Notes: generated from the sequence alone by a model not told the origin. Positions 1 through 9,154 are shown, numbered from the stretch's first letter. The stretch is DNA of 64,000 nt from Smallanthus sonchifolius (GCA_023525975.1 CM042021.1:79615501-79679500), one strand, 5' to 3'. Numbers and translations: made by a program.

Positions 1-961
1 ATTGACACCAACCGACGCAATGAAATATTTGATGTTCCAGTTATGAAGAAGTTCATAAGGGTTTTATACCCGAATTTCACTTCTTGGAGTGTAACCGTTC
101 TCTTGAGGGAAAGAAGAATGGAAGAATGTATACATATAATTGTCGGGTTTGAACAGGTGTTAAAGTCCTAATTTCAAAAAATTAAAGTAGAGGATGGCGA
201 TATCCCATGAATGGTATCATTTCTGTTATGAATACTATGGAATTGCGGATGTAACTTTCTGACTTATTAGAAGTTCCGCGGTTTATGTGGACCAATGTGA
301 AAGGTGTGTAGACCCATGTATGCTTATACGGTGGTCGTCTATTCGATGATAGTCGTTTCTATCTTTGAAGCAAAGTCGTTAAAGCTCATTATCTTCGTGA
401 CTTTCCTAAAATTACCTAAAAGGAGAGGCCTTTCTTTGAAATGATTTGGTGAGCCATTTTGGCTTTTGTGGGAATCCATTATTGGATAAGGCGGTGAATT
501 CTGAAGACGTATATATGTTGACCCGACAATGATCGATGTAATCAAGGGGTATATGGGTTGGAGTCCTAGAAATTCATAGGTGGCATTAGAAGTCTTAGAA
601 TTTCACAGTCGGTGATTGAAAATGAAGTCATCGAACTTCAAAGGGGGATTGTAAGATTGAGATCTTTGAATCTCAAAGGATGACTTACGCTAGGTAGGAG
701 TATCGCATATTCTCCTAGTCAGTTGTGAGATTTGGGATAAACAAATTATTGGATTATGAATGAGGTTGTGACTATGGCATTTGACGTGTCTTTCCATAGG
801 AAGACCGTATGCCTTGTCGGATGTCTTGGTGACTCGTGCATTAGACTCGATTGTGTCTATATGTAACGAGGTAGGAGTATCGCATATTCTCCTAGTTAGT
901 TGTGATCCTCATTGTAACAACTAATGGGGAGAACTTGGAGAGACAATTGATGAATCTATAT
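1..961 (+). other. E0: non-coding 3' internal region of an old Ty3-type element (part 1)
   Basis: No credible coding frame is visible; open frames are short and look like chance. The stretch reads as the spacer between pol and the 3' LTR of a plus-strand LTR element, because it runs (after a solo LTR at 962-1378) into a purine-rich tract and a TG-starting LTR at 2440. It carries a 36-bp direct repeat (about 691-727 and 870-905) and several short inverted repeats. Assignment to Ty3 rather than copia is inferred from the style of the LTR and is not proven. Confidence 0.45.
623..894. repeat. short hairpins with different stems in E0 internal region
   Basis: Perfect inverted repeats seen directly: TGAAGT/ACTTCA at 623-640 (loop 6), TTGAGAT/ATCTCAA at 657-676 (loop 6), and TAGGAG/CTCCTA at 695-717 and again at 872-894. 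The stems differ in sequence but each still pairs, so pairing rather than primary sequence seems to be kept. Confidence 0.6.
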
Positions 962-1378
962 TGTATGTCCACATGACTCATCTCAGATCGATCTCGTGAC
1001 AGGATGTCTCGATAACACGGAGTGCGGAATCCTACCGTATTAACGTTTGTATACTAATTGACAATAGAAACAACATGTAAATAAACTTTCTCTTTGTATA
1101 TCACCAAAACATAGAGTTTACAGAATATCAATCAAGTCTTTCTACGTTTCTCTCTATCTTTAGAACAGATTCTGTAAACTCCTATTTATAGACACAAACT
1201 CTGCAATAGGCGAACTTAACAAGTTCGCCTCACATGAGACTAGGCGAACTTAACAAGTTCGCCTCTAGCAGAAACTTGTTCTATCATTTAGACAAAATCT
1301 ATACAATTACATAAAAACATAAAGACAATAAGACCTAAACTATTACAAAGCTTTTGTCATACATTCTATGTCCTAAAA
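962..1378 (-). mobile_element. solo LTR of a Sirevirus-like copia family (same family as E5)
   Basis: A 417-bp block closely resembles the 490-bp LTR at 46279-46768: same start (TGTATGTCC versus TGTAGGTCC), the phrase GTGCGGAATCC, the paired motif AGGCGAACTT/AAGTTCGCCT, and the same end (CTATGTCCTAA). It is flanked by TATAT (957-961) and TATAC (1379-1383), an imperfect target duplication, and no internal region is attached, so it is a solo LTR left by LTR-LTR recombination. Orientation follows from E5: the hairpins come before TATAAATA (minus strand, 1183-1190) when read on the minus strand. Confidence 0.8.
1183..1264 (-). promoter_or_regulatory. two perfect hairpins followed by TATAAATA in the solo LTR
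   Basis: AGGCGAACTT/AAGTTCGCCT hairpins with a 3-nt AAC loop lie at 1208-1230 and 1242-1264. On the minus strand they are followed 17 bp later by TATAAATA (1190-1183). The layout equals that of the E2 and E5 LTR promoters. Promoter activity is inferred. Confidence 0.6.
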
Positions 1379-2439
1379 TATACGCAGGCGAGCGTTAGAA
1401 GGTTGAATTGAAGTCCTTGAACTTCATCGGTGTTCTTGAAGTCCTTGTACTTCATAAGTGATGAATGAGACTTATAAGTCTCATGATTGTTGTATGGTTG
1501 TTTTGGGGATTAAATTTTGGTGATTGTGGATGAAAGGAGGCACAATCTAGTGTGTGGTTATCAGTGTCTCACTTACCTACGGGTTAAGTCCAAATACCAA
1601 ATGTGAACCTACTCTCCCGTTTGGTCGGAGAACTTTGGTTCAAGAAGCATGTGATGCGACATGGTACATCTGTACCTGTTGAGTCGGATTGAGGTGTTAG
1701 TTTCTTCTTAGATTCGGGGGAAAACAGGTGACTAATTACCATTAGTTGAAAGATGATGCCATCTCATCTACCATTTGATTATTCACTTTCTATTGACTGA
1801 ATTACTAAATGGAGAACGGTGTCGAATACCGTTTGGTTGGGTGCTATTGGTTGTCGTGCAACTAAGCATCTTGGCGTAATTCAAGACTTTGCATGAAAGA
1901 TCTTGTTTATTGAGTGTGATTGAAAAATCCAGTCAAGGTGGATACAAAACCCTAAGTGGATTTAGGGAGGAGGTGTATTGAAATTCAAATGGGAACTTTG
2001 GCGATATAAAAGTTTCCCTTAATAAGGGGGTGTATCGGATTCAAAAACGTGGGAGGCCAAGTCCCCGTTTAGTGGGACCGTTCAGACTTCACATTGGTTT
2101 GTAAAGTGGTATGTTATTAGGAGCTAGTCCAGGTATCGTGTAAACTCCATGATACATTCCCCGTGGTTTATCCATGAGAATGTGTGGCGAGAGAAGTGGA
2201 TGTTGTTTCTCATAGCGGCATTGAGGCATTAGATGACGACTGTTTCATCTAGAGGAACCGGTGACTACCTTAGGTAGTTAGGTGAAACACTGGTGGCATA
2301 AGCGGATTAACCAAGTGTTGGTTCGACGGGATCCTTAGATAAGGACGGAAACTACTCGGGAATCTGAGGATAGATACTCGAGTGCTACCCTAATCTTTTG
2401 GGGGATCAGGTTTCAGGGAGGAAACCCAAAATTAGGGGG
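1379..2439 (+). other. E0: non-coding 3' internal region (part 2) ending in a polypurine tract
   Basis: No coding frame is recognised. The stretch continues the E0 internal spacer after the solo LTR and ends with a purine-rich AATTAGGGGG (2430-2439) right before the TG start of the LTR, as expected for a plus-strand polypurine tract. More short inverted repeats occur: ACTAAT/ATTAGT (1731-1746), ACGGT/ACCGT (1816-1832), ACTACC/GGTAGT (2264-2278). Confidence 0.45.
1409..1484. repeat. three adjacent hairpins in E0 internal region
   Basis: TGAAGT/ACTTCA occurs twice (1409-1426, 1437-1454) with six-base loops, followed by a perfect 20-bp palindrome at 1465-1484 (half-site ATGAGACTTA, no loop). 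The first two match the stem of the hairpin at 623-640 on the other side of the solo LTR, so the solo LTR landed inside one hairpin field. Confidence 0.6.
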
Positions 2440-3289
2440 TGTGATTTGTAACAAACCAACTTTCGGGTTAATCCTATAATGTGTTTATTATTTTATAGGG
2501 GGTGTTTTAAATAAAATGAAAGTTGGAGGCTAATTACAAAAGGTGGAAATGTCTAACTTTGGTGCAAGGGGTCAAAATTGTAAGTAGAGGGATTGGTTTT
2601 GCAATTTGATAAAACCTGATTTTGGTGGGGGATTAAATGCGACACACACGCACTCTTTCATAGAGTGTGTGTCGTGAATGAGAGATCAAGAAGAGGAGCA
2701 AGGCCAAGAACAAAAGAACTAGTTATTGCATGCTTGTTTTGAGGATTTTGACTTGCATAATCCTTTCCAAACAACAAGTAAGTGTTCTATGCATCTTTTG
2801 AAGCCTCCTTAATCTTTTTCTTTTTGGGTTTTGATGGAACCAAGCTTTGGGGCTGAATTGGTGATTATATTTGGTTATTAACTTGTTTAAAGTGATAATC
2901 TAGCTTGATTAAAGGTTAAGAGTGATAGATTACCTCATATTAACATTCAATTTGGTGATTCAAGAATTAGGGTTCTTGAGGGTATTTGGGGATTTTTCAA
3001 TTAAGGTGTTAAAAATGGTGAATTAAGATTGGATAAGTTTTTATGGTGTTAGATAAACACAATTTCATGTGTAAAACTCAATTGAAATGGTGAAAATTGA
3101 ATTAGATGAAATTAGGAGAATTGGGTGAAATCCTTAACGGGTTTAAATGGGTGGACTTGGTTTAGGTATGCTATTTACATGTTATTTTATGTTTGACTCA
3201 ACTTGGATATTTAGTCAAACTAAGCCATGGATGTGTGACAATTTGGTAATGGTTAAAGTAAAGTGTGAATGTGGTAGGTTTGTTGTAAA

Positions 3290-3531
3290 TTGACTTAGCG
3301 TGGTATAAGTCAAACCATTTGTGGATAAATGGTGAACTTGATATAAACTTAACTTAGTGTGGTATAAGTCAAACCATTGTGGATAATGGTGAAATTGGTG
3401 TAATTTGACCTTAGTGGTATAGGGTCAAACTATTATGTTGAAATAGGTGTAATTAGACTATGTGGTTAATAGTCAAACTCGAATGTACAAATGTTGTAAA
3501 TGTGTGTAATTAGACTATGTGCTTAATAGTC
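3290..3531. repeat. array of covarying stem-loops with GTGG-type loops (left half)
   Basis: Consecutive perfect hairpins, nearly end to end: TTGACTTA/TAAGTCAA (3290-3313), ACCATTT/AAATGGT (3314-3333, loop GTGGAT), ACTTA/TAAGT (3352-3369, loop GTGTGGTA), ACCATT/AATGGT (3373-3390, loop GTGGAT), TTGACC/GGTCAA (3405-3428), CTATT/AATAG (3430-3446), GACTAT/ATAGTC (3456-3474, loop GTGGTTA) and again (3513-3531, loop GTGCTTA). Stems differ yet pair, while loops keep a GTGG core. The array continues at 39113 beyond the E2 insertion. Confidence 0.75.
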
Positions 3532-3559
3532 AAACTTGAAAGTGCAAATGTGGTAAATA

Positions 3560-3564
3560 GATGT
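3560..3564. repeat. target site duplication of E2 (left), GATGT
   Basis: GATGT lies directly before the TG of the left E2 LTR and again at 39105-39109 right after the CA of the right LTR. Sequence on both sides joins into one continuous E0 hairpin array when E2 is removed. Confidence 0.93.
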
Positions 3565-4107
3565 TGTTGATGCACTTTCCTGTGACAACACTCTGGATAG
3601 AGTCTTAGTTAGTATGTCTAATGTCTGTAATTTGTCTTTGTATTTATGAGTCATTATGTAATAGTTTATCGAGTTGTATTTACTTCTACATAGTGTATGT
3701 TGTTTTTCTGTTAAGTGTTTTGCGCACTTACAAGTGCGCAGGAGAAAGCTCCTGCATACTTAGCAAGTACGCAAGAAGACCCATGCGTACTTGCTAAGTA
3801 CGCAAGAGCAATTGGTCCTGCGCACTTGCTAAGTGCGCAGGCATCAGGTCTATATAAATAGGATAGGTTCACAGAAGCTAAGTACGCAGAACCATTTGTT
3901 TTGACGAACTCAGTTTTGCTAACTACGCAGCTTGTATTCTCTCTGTAACCGTCGAGTGTTTATAATACAAAGAACGTTTATTGTGACTCTCGTGTTTGGT
4001 TTACTTTGTTTAGTAAGACTCTCCACCTAGTCACGGGTATTCCGCAACCCGGTTTGACTAGTAGACCACTTGCATGTGACGATCCGACACACACGAAGGG
4101 ACCTACA
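3565..4107 (+). repeat. E2 5' LTR (543 bp)
   Basis: It starts TGTTGATGCAC and ends CCTACA, matching 38562-39104 base for base apart from about a dozen substitutions and no length change. U3 holds four hairpins and a TATA box; the region from about 3890 on is probably R-U5. Confidence 0.95.
3721..3860 (+). promoter_or_regulatory. hairpin cluster plus TATA box in E2 5' LTR
   Basis: Four near-identical inverted repeats are seen: TGCGCACTT/AAGTGCGCA (3721-3740, loop 2), TGCATACTT/AAGTACGCA (3753-3773, loop AGC, one mismatch by C-to-T), TGCGTACTT/AAGTACGCA (3784-3804, loop GCT), TGCGCACTT/AAGTGCGCA (3819-3839, loop GCT); CAGGAG/CTCCTG (3739-3754) lies between the first two. TATATAAATA follows at 3851-3860. 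The position directly upstream of a TATA box suggests paired transcription-factor sites; transcription would start roughly 25-35 bp downstream. Confidence 0.75.
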
Positions 4108-4109
4108 AG

Positions 4110-4121
4110 TGGTATCAGAGC
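4110..4121 (+). other. E2 primer binding site, initiator-Met tRNA
   Basis: TGGTATCAGAGC is complementary to the 3' end of plant initiator methionine tRNA and starts two bases after the LTR, the usual place for priming minus-strand DNA synthesis. Confidence 0.95.
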
Positions 4122-4696
4122 ATTGCTCTTGAATTCAAGTGTTGTAAGTGAGTTTGGAGACGTTTTACTGAGTTTTACAAGCAAAAAGATGTATTTTTGT
4201 TGATTTTTGTGATAAAAAAGGGGTAGCTCTTGAGCACTTTTTTAGAAGTAAAAATCTCTCAAAAACCGATTTTTGTTGTGTATTTTTGTGTTTTGAGCAT
4301 CAAAGGTTGTTTAGAAACTTGTTTCTGATCCTTTGGCTCGATTGCATTGATCATCAGGCTACTTTTCACTATCTCCGGCGATTTTCAGGTGACCGGAAAA
4401 GGTTGGTGAGAGTTGCTGAAAAGGTGTCCTGCGTACTTACCATTTTTGGTAAAAAGTACAGTTTTCTGCGTACTTACTAACTACGCAAGAGTTATCTCCT
4501 GCGTACTTACAAGTGCGCAAGACTGAACTTGTGCGAACATAAGTTATATCCTGCGTACTTAATATTTCCTCCTGCGTACTTAACAAGTACGCAAGAGTAA
4601 GTCTTAACTACGCAAGACCATTTCTCAAGTGCGCAAGGCCAAAACCAAGTGCGCAACAGTGTCTGATTTTTCTGATTTTTGACCAAGTAATTCACT
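4122..4696 (+). other. E2 untranslated leader with dispersed hairpin half-sites
   Basis: There is no ORF of note between primer site and gag. From 4428 to 4653 it contains repeated TGCGTACTT and AAGTACGCA/AAGTGCGCA units, for example a full hairpin at 4575-4595. These are the same units as in U3, here in the transcribed leader, where they could fold in RNA. Confidence 0.7.
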
Positions 4697-6271
4697 ATGT
4701 CGAACCTTCAGAATCTTGGAAACATGTTAAATTATGATAATGAGATCGGTACACCTCAGAAACCGCCTAAACTATTAAATGTAAACGATTATTCCAATTG
4801 GAAGGCGCGTTTTGAGCACTACATTTCATACACCGACTCATCATTATGGATACCAATCCTTGAGAGATATAAGCATCCCACACACATCTATCTTGATGAA
4901 GAGGTGCCAAAGCCCATCTCTAAGCTTGATGAAGAACAAAAGAAAGCTTATGATCGGGAAAAGAAGGCTCTTGGCTCAATCACTATGTCATTAACTCGGG
5001 AATCGTTTCACAGTTTCCGAGGCTATGACACCTCCAAGGATCTTTGGAAAGCACTTCAGAAAAGATTTGAGGGGAACAGTGCCATTAAGAAGAGTAAGCA
5101 GGATATTCTCCGGAAGCAGTATGAATGCTTCAATTTCATGGAAAATGAATCGTTAGATGATCTCATCTCTAGATTCTATCATTTACAAACGGAGTTGAAA
5201 GCTTTTGAACTGAAATATCCCGATGAAGAACTGGTGAAAAAATTTCTTGATGCTTTGCCACCAAAGTTTGAGATGTATACAACCCTGATGAGGGAAAATC
5301 CTAAATTCTATGAGTTAACAGTAGATGAGGCTATTGGTAAGATTCAAGCTCATAACTTGAATCTTATGAAGAAGGAGAGCTCGGGAAGACCTCAGATACA
5401 GGACCCTTCCATGTATCATGGGACGACTTCCACTTCAAAATCATCGGGCTCTGGAATTGCCCTCTTTACTGGACACTCCAATGAAGAAGACCACTCAAAT
5501 GGGTGTGGTGGTCATGCTTGTTATGCATCCGGATCAGGGTTGGAAACTAATCATCAACACACCTCAAGAAATCCTCCAGCTACGTCTTCAGCTAACCATT
5601 CTGCAATAGTCAAAATAGCTGAAGATCATGTAGCATTGTTTTCATCATGTATGCTTGCGTATGAGAATTTCATAGGCGGCAAGCTAACGGATCCCGAAAC
5701 TATTGAAGAAGACTTTAACCAAGTGGATCCTGATGATATTGAGGACATGGATATTCAATGGAATATGGCCATGCTTTTGAGGAGGGCCAAGCGTTTCCTG
5801 AACAGAACAGGAAGAAAGTTCATTGGTGGACATTCTAATGCAAAGGTTGGATTTGATAAATCCAAGGCCAAATGCTACAAGTGTCTGAACTATGGACACT
5901 TTGCTCGTGAGTGTCAAAAAGACCGAGCACCGGCCTCTGGTTTCACCAGACCTAGCCAGGGAAACAGCCACGGCCACAACAACACTAGCCACCACAATCA
6001 ACACCAAGGTGGTTCGTCAAATGCACTGGTAGCTCAGCATGACGAAAAATTTGATTGGGGTGTTCATCTAGAGGATGCCATCATTGCTCAAACACAGGTT
6101 GGTCTCATGGCTGAGATCATGGAGCTGTTGGAGGCTGACAGAAAAGAAGCTGAGGAGATGGAATCTTCTGTCGCTGTTGAAAAGGAGTCTACCACTGCCG
6201 TTGCTCTCATGGCCATTGGAGAAGCACAGAGTTCATCATCTGAGGTAGATTCTAACCCTTTCTTGTTCTAA
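4697..6271 (+). CDS. gag: E2 Gag, N-terminal part with zinc knuckle
   Basis: 524 codons from an ATG about 590 bp after the LTR. Gag forms the virus-like particle and binds the element RNA. Residues 27-42 (NVNDYSNWKARFEHYI) fit the N-terminal domain of copia-type gag (DUF4219-like), residues about 90-220 fit the UBN2 gag domain, and a CX2CX4HX4C zinc knuckle sits at residues 393-406 (CYKC...H...C). The frame ends at TAA 6269-6271, but an overlapping frame (open across 6267-6330) continues with coiled-coil Gag sequence, so a one-base indel near 6262 probably split one long gag. A programmed shift is possible but no slippery site stands out. Confidence 0.9.
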   Translation: MSNLQNLGNMLNYDNEIGTPQKPPKLLNVNDYSNWKARFEHYISYTDSSLWIPILERYKHPTHIYLDEEVPKPISKLDEEQKKAYDREKKALGSITMSLTRESFHSFRGYDTSKDLWKALQKRFEGNSAIKKSKQDILRKQYECFNFMENESLDDLISRFYHLQTELKAFELKYPDEELVKKFLDALPPKFEMYTTLMRENPKFYELTVDEAIGKIQAHNLNLMKKESSGRPQIQDPSMYHGTTSTSKSSGSGIALFTGHSNEEDHSNGCGGHACYASGSGLETNHQHTSRNPPATSSANHSAIVKIAEDHVALFSSCMLAYENFIGGKLTDPETIEEDFNQVDPDDIEDMDIQWNMAMLLRRAKRFLNRTGRKFIGGHSNAKVGFDKSKAKCYKCLNYGHFARECQKDRAPASGFTRPSQGNSHGHNNTSHHNQHQGGSSNALVAQHDEKFDWGVHLEDAIIAQTQVGLMAEIMELLEADRKEAEEMESSVAVEKESTTAVALMAIGEAQSSSSEVDSNPFLF

Positions 6272-6329
6272 ATGTCTAGGGCTAAAGCTTGAAATTTCTA
6301 AGCTCCAAGACAAAATCGAACCCCTAACT

Positions 6330-7451
6330 ATGGCAGCTCATAATTACAAAGCAAACGGGAAACGTTTTAAAGAGTCTGTTGAAACGTTGAAAAAAGAAAA
6401 ATGTGAATATTCTTTACAAATAAGTGAGCAACAAGTTCACTTGGATATTGCGTATAGGGGGTTAGAAAAACGGAACAATGAAATCAACAAACTGCAAAAT
6501 GAGATCCTGCAGTTAAAATGTACAAATGAGAAGTTGAAAAACTCTCGCTTTGAGGTGGAGCACTACGAATCAGTAGTGAGGAAAATGAAGGGTATAGGTC
6601 TTGGTACCAATGCCATTCCTCCACCAATAAGTGGGAAGTTTGTCAATAGCTTGATAGACATTGATCTCACCTGTCTAGATGAGTCCTCTGATAAGGATGA
6701 TTCCCCTAAAACGGATGAATCATCAAGTAAGGCTAACTCCACATCTAGTGAGGAGTATGTTACTGCTTCTGAAGATGGGTCGGTTGACACTTGCCCTGAA
6801 GGAGTAGTCTATGAGGAGTTGTTGACTGAACAGAAAGTCCACAAAAACATTATCACTAATGGTGATAACTGCATTTTAACTGAACCTGATATCATTGAAA
6901 CAAATGATAAACTTAAGGTAATGCTTTACGGGGGTTATAAAAATATTAACCAAGTTAAGAAAGAGGCTTTTTCAGCTCATTATGGGCTTGGTTACAAAGA
7001 GAATTTGCAAAAGTATTATACCCCCAAAAACCAAACTGAAAAAGGTCAGACTTCTGTTCATAAACCAACTCCTCCTGCTCATAATGGAGAGTTATCTAAG
7101 GCCAGATCTAATGAGCCTTACAAGAGAACTTATGTTGAGAAGAGGAACTGTTTTCACTTTGGCTTGGTTGGGCACATTGTTGTGAACTGTCCTTCTAAGA
7201 ATCAAGGGAAACAACATGTTATTTCACAGCCCGCTGTTATCCCCAGGTCGCCACCAGTGAAACCATCTCCCAAAAGTCCAAAGCAGAATGTGGTGAAACC
7301 ACCAGTACATCCTATGGGAAAACCTAAGATTAAATCTGAGGCCAAACCATCTGTTGCAAGAAAGGTAAAGCAACCTGCTGTACCTCGTGTGTCTACATCT
7401 GGTAGTACACGCACTGGTGAGAAATCTGTGGCTAGACTCTCTAAGCCATAA
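6330..7451 (+). CDS. gag: E2 Gag, C-terminal part with coiled coil
   Basis: 373 codons; the same frame is open upstream to about 6267, so 6330 is only the first ATG. Residues 10-80 are rich in Lys, Glu, Leu and Gln with heptad spacing (KLQNEILQLK, NEKLKNSRFEVEH), a likely coiled coil. Extended Gag with a coiled coil is known for Sireviruses, where SIRE1 Gag binds dynein light chain. A second zinc knuckle at residues 274-287 is damaged: the second Cys is replaced by Phe (CFHF). The tail is Pro/Lys-rich and basic, fit for nucleic acid binding. TAA at 7449 breaks the frame before the linker at 7473. Confidence 0.8.
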   Translation: MAAHNYKANGKRFKESVETLKKEKCEYSLQISEQQVHLDIAYRGLEKRNNEINKLQNEILQLKCTNEKLKNSRFEVEHYESVVRKMKGIGLGTNAIPPPISGKFVNSLIDIDLTCLDESSDKDDSPKTDESSSKANSTSSEEYVTASEDGSVDTCPEGVVYEELLTEQKVHKNIITNGDNCILTEPDIIETNDKLKVMLYGGYKNINQVKKEAFSAHYGLGYKENLQKYYTPKNQTEKGQTSVHKPTPPAHNGELSKARSNEPYKRTYVEKRNCFHFGLVGHIVVNCPSKNQGKQHVISQPAVIPRSPPVKPSPKSPKQNVVKPPVHPMGKPKIKSEAKPSVARKVKQPAVPRVSTSGSTRTGEKSVARLSKP

Positions 7452-7472
7452 AGAAGATGAAGGAATAAGAGG

Positions 7473-7745
7473 TTGAGAAAGCTGGAACAGCTGACTAAGA
7501 CTCAATCAAGTGAAGCTTCCACAAGTTCACCGGCTGTGGTTGAGCCAAAGTCTACTGTTCTGGTTAAGAATCAAAACAGATCCTGGAACAAGAAAGTTAA
7601 AGGTTCTCAATCTCCTGTTCCAAATTCATCCAAAGATTCACCAATTTTGAACAGTCATCATGACTGTGAGTTGAAAGAAGTAGTTTATTTTGAGAAGGAT
7701 GGACGACCCAAGACCACAATGGCTTGGATCTCCAAATCTAACTAA
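7473..7745 (+). CDS. E2 Gag-Pol linker fragment
   Basis: 90 codons in the same frame as the coiled-coil part of Gag, separated from it by the TAA at 7449-7451. It is Ser/Lys-rich with a C-terminal GRPKTTMAWISKSN followed by TAA; similar short segments end gag just before protease in related plant copia elements, from memory. The protease frame then begins in another phase at 7751. It probably has no function of its own and is the remainder of a broken Gag. Confidence 0.6.
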   Translation: MRKLEQLTKTQSSEASTSSPAVVEPKSTVLVKNQNRSWNKKVKGSQSPVPNSSKDSPILNSHHDCELKEVVYFEKDGRPKTTMAWISKSN

Positions 7746-7750
7746 TTCTT

Positions 7751-9154
7751 TTGTTACTCATGCAGGGACGTCCGAAGGGTACTATCTCTAACCGTTGGTA
7801 TGTAGATAGTGGATGCTCCCGGCACATGACAGGAAACATGGCCTTGCTTCAAGACGTTAAACCATTCAGAGGCGGCTATGTGGCCTTTGCCGGAGAAAAA
7901 AGCGGCAGTATCACGTGTCAAGGCGTGGTTTCGAACGGTTGTGTCAGCTTTGACAATGTCAACTTCTGCGAGCAGCTGAAGCATAACCTGTTGAGTGTCT
8001 CCCAAATGTTTGACAAGGAGTACTCGGTGACGTTTGACAAGTCAGAATGTCTGATTCTCAAACCCGGTTTTGAGGTTCCCGAAGACTGGATTCTGATGAG
8101 AGCACCAAGATCAAACGACACTTATCAGATCGATATGAGCGTGGCATCAACCACCTCATCAGTTGCTACTTGTTTGCTTACAAAAGCGACAGAACTTGAC
8201 TCCATCTTGTGGCATAGGAAACTCGGACATATTTCTTATCGTAAAATGAATCATCTTGTCCGAAACGGTTTGGTAACTGGGGTTCCTAAGTTGAGGTTTA
8301 CCGTTGCAGATGACTGTATGCCATGTAAAAAGGGCAAACAACAACGGAAATCTCACAAGCCCAAGCTCCAAAACTCTATCGATACCCCTTTGGAGCTATT
8401 ACACATGGATCTGTTTGGCCCCATAAGTATCAGGAGTATTGGAGGTAAGTCGTTCTGTCTAGTTGTAACTGATGATTTCTCACGTTTTTCTTGGGTGCAT
8501 TTTTTAGGTACAAAAGACGAGACTGCTGATATTCTTCAATACCTGATCCTGAGCTTGGAATCTCTTTGCAAGCTGAAAGTTAGAAGAATAAGGAGTGACA
8601 ACGGAACTGAGTTCAAGAATAATTTGATGGAACTTTTCTGTCTCAAGAGAGGGATCCGTCATGAATTCAGCGCGCCGTACACACCGCAGCAGAATGGAGT
8701 TGCTGAACGGAAGAACAGAACACTGATCGAGACTGCAAGGACTATGCTGTCAGATGCAAAGCTTCCTGTCACTTTCTGGGCAGAAGCAGTTAATACAGCT
8801 TGTCACGTCTTAAACAGGGTTCTGGTTGTGAAAAGGTACAACAAGACATGTTATGAGTTGATCAACAATCGACTTCCCAATCTTGATTACCTAGTTCCTT
8901 TTGGTAGTCCTTGTTCCTTGTTGCTACAGTATAAAGACCGTCAGTCTAAATTTCATGCGAAAGCGGTGGAAGGCATCTTCTTAGGATTTGTTGCCAATTC
9001 GCCCTGCAAGAGAGTGTACAACATAGGAACTCGTACTGTCGAGGAATGGTTTGAAGTGGACTGTAGTAAACACAGCACTCCACCAGAACCAAAAGGTCCA
9101 GCTTGGGGTTTTGATTATGATGCGCTATTCAAATCCTTCAATCTTCCTGACTAA
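7751..9154 (+). CDS. pol: E2 protease remnant, zinc-binding pre-integrase and integrase
   Basis: 467 codons. The aspartic protease motif is at residues 19-21 (DSG in WYVDSGCSRHMTG). A GAG-pre-integrase zinc domain follows (H155, H160, C189, C192; LWHRKLGH...CMPC). The integrase catalytic core has D220 (LHMDLFGP), D283 (RSDNGTEFKN) and E319 (NGVAERKN), with 35 residues between D283 and E319 as in retroviral-type integrases. The protein would cleave the polyprotein and insert element cDNA in the nucleus. All three catalytic integrase residues are intact. TAA at 9152 cuts the frame before the integrase tail. The ATG at 7760 is the first in frame, so the true start may be by readthrough from gag. 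Confidence 0.92.
   Translation: MLLMQGRPKGTISNRWYVDSGCSRHMTGNMALLQDVKPFRGGYVAFAGEKSGSITCQGVVSNGCVSFDNVNFCEQLKHNLLSVSQMFDKEYSVTFDKSECLILKPGFEVPEDWILMRAPRSNDTYQIDMSVASTTSSVATCLLTKATELDSILWHRKLGHISYRKMNHLVRNGLVTGVPKLRFTVADDCMPCKKGKQQRKSHKPKLQNSIDTPLELLHMDLFGPISIRSIGGKSFCLVVTDDFSRFSWVHFLGTKDETADILQYLILSLESLCKLKVRRIRSDNGTEFKNNLMELFCLKRGIRHEFSAPYTPQQNGVAERKNRTLIETARTMLSDAKLPVTFWAEAVNTACHVLNRVLVVKRYNKTCYELINNRLPNLDYLVPFGSPCSLLLQYKDRQSKFHAKAVEGIFLGFVANSPCKRVYNIGTRTVEEWFEVDCSKHSTPPEPKGPAWGFDYDALFKSFNLPD

Larger units (their letters stand above)
2440..3564 (+). mobile_element. E0 3' LTR, left part (split by E2)
   Basis: It starts TGTGATTTGTAAC directly after a polypurine tract and, when the E2 insertion and one copy of GATGT are removed, continues smoothly at 39110 and ends GTGTTACA at 40265, giving a TG...CA LTR of about 2.28 kb. 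There is no second E0 LTR in the window to compare with, so the ends rest on these signals only. A strong hairpin of GACACACAC and GTGTGTGTC arms lies at 2641-2673. No ORF of note. Confidence 0.55.

Noticed and set aside
1..2439. A host gene in the first 2.4 kb
   Set aside because: No frame longer than about 70 codons, no splice-bounded exon pattern, and the region leads into a polypurine tract and an LTR.
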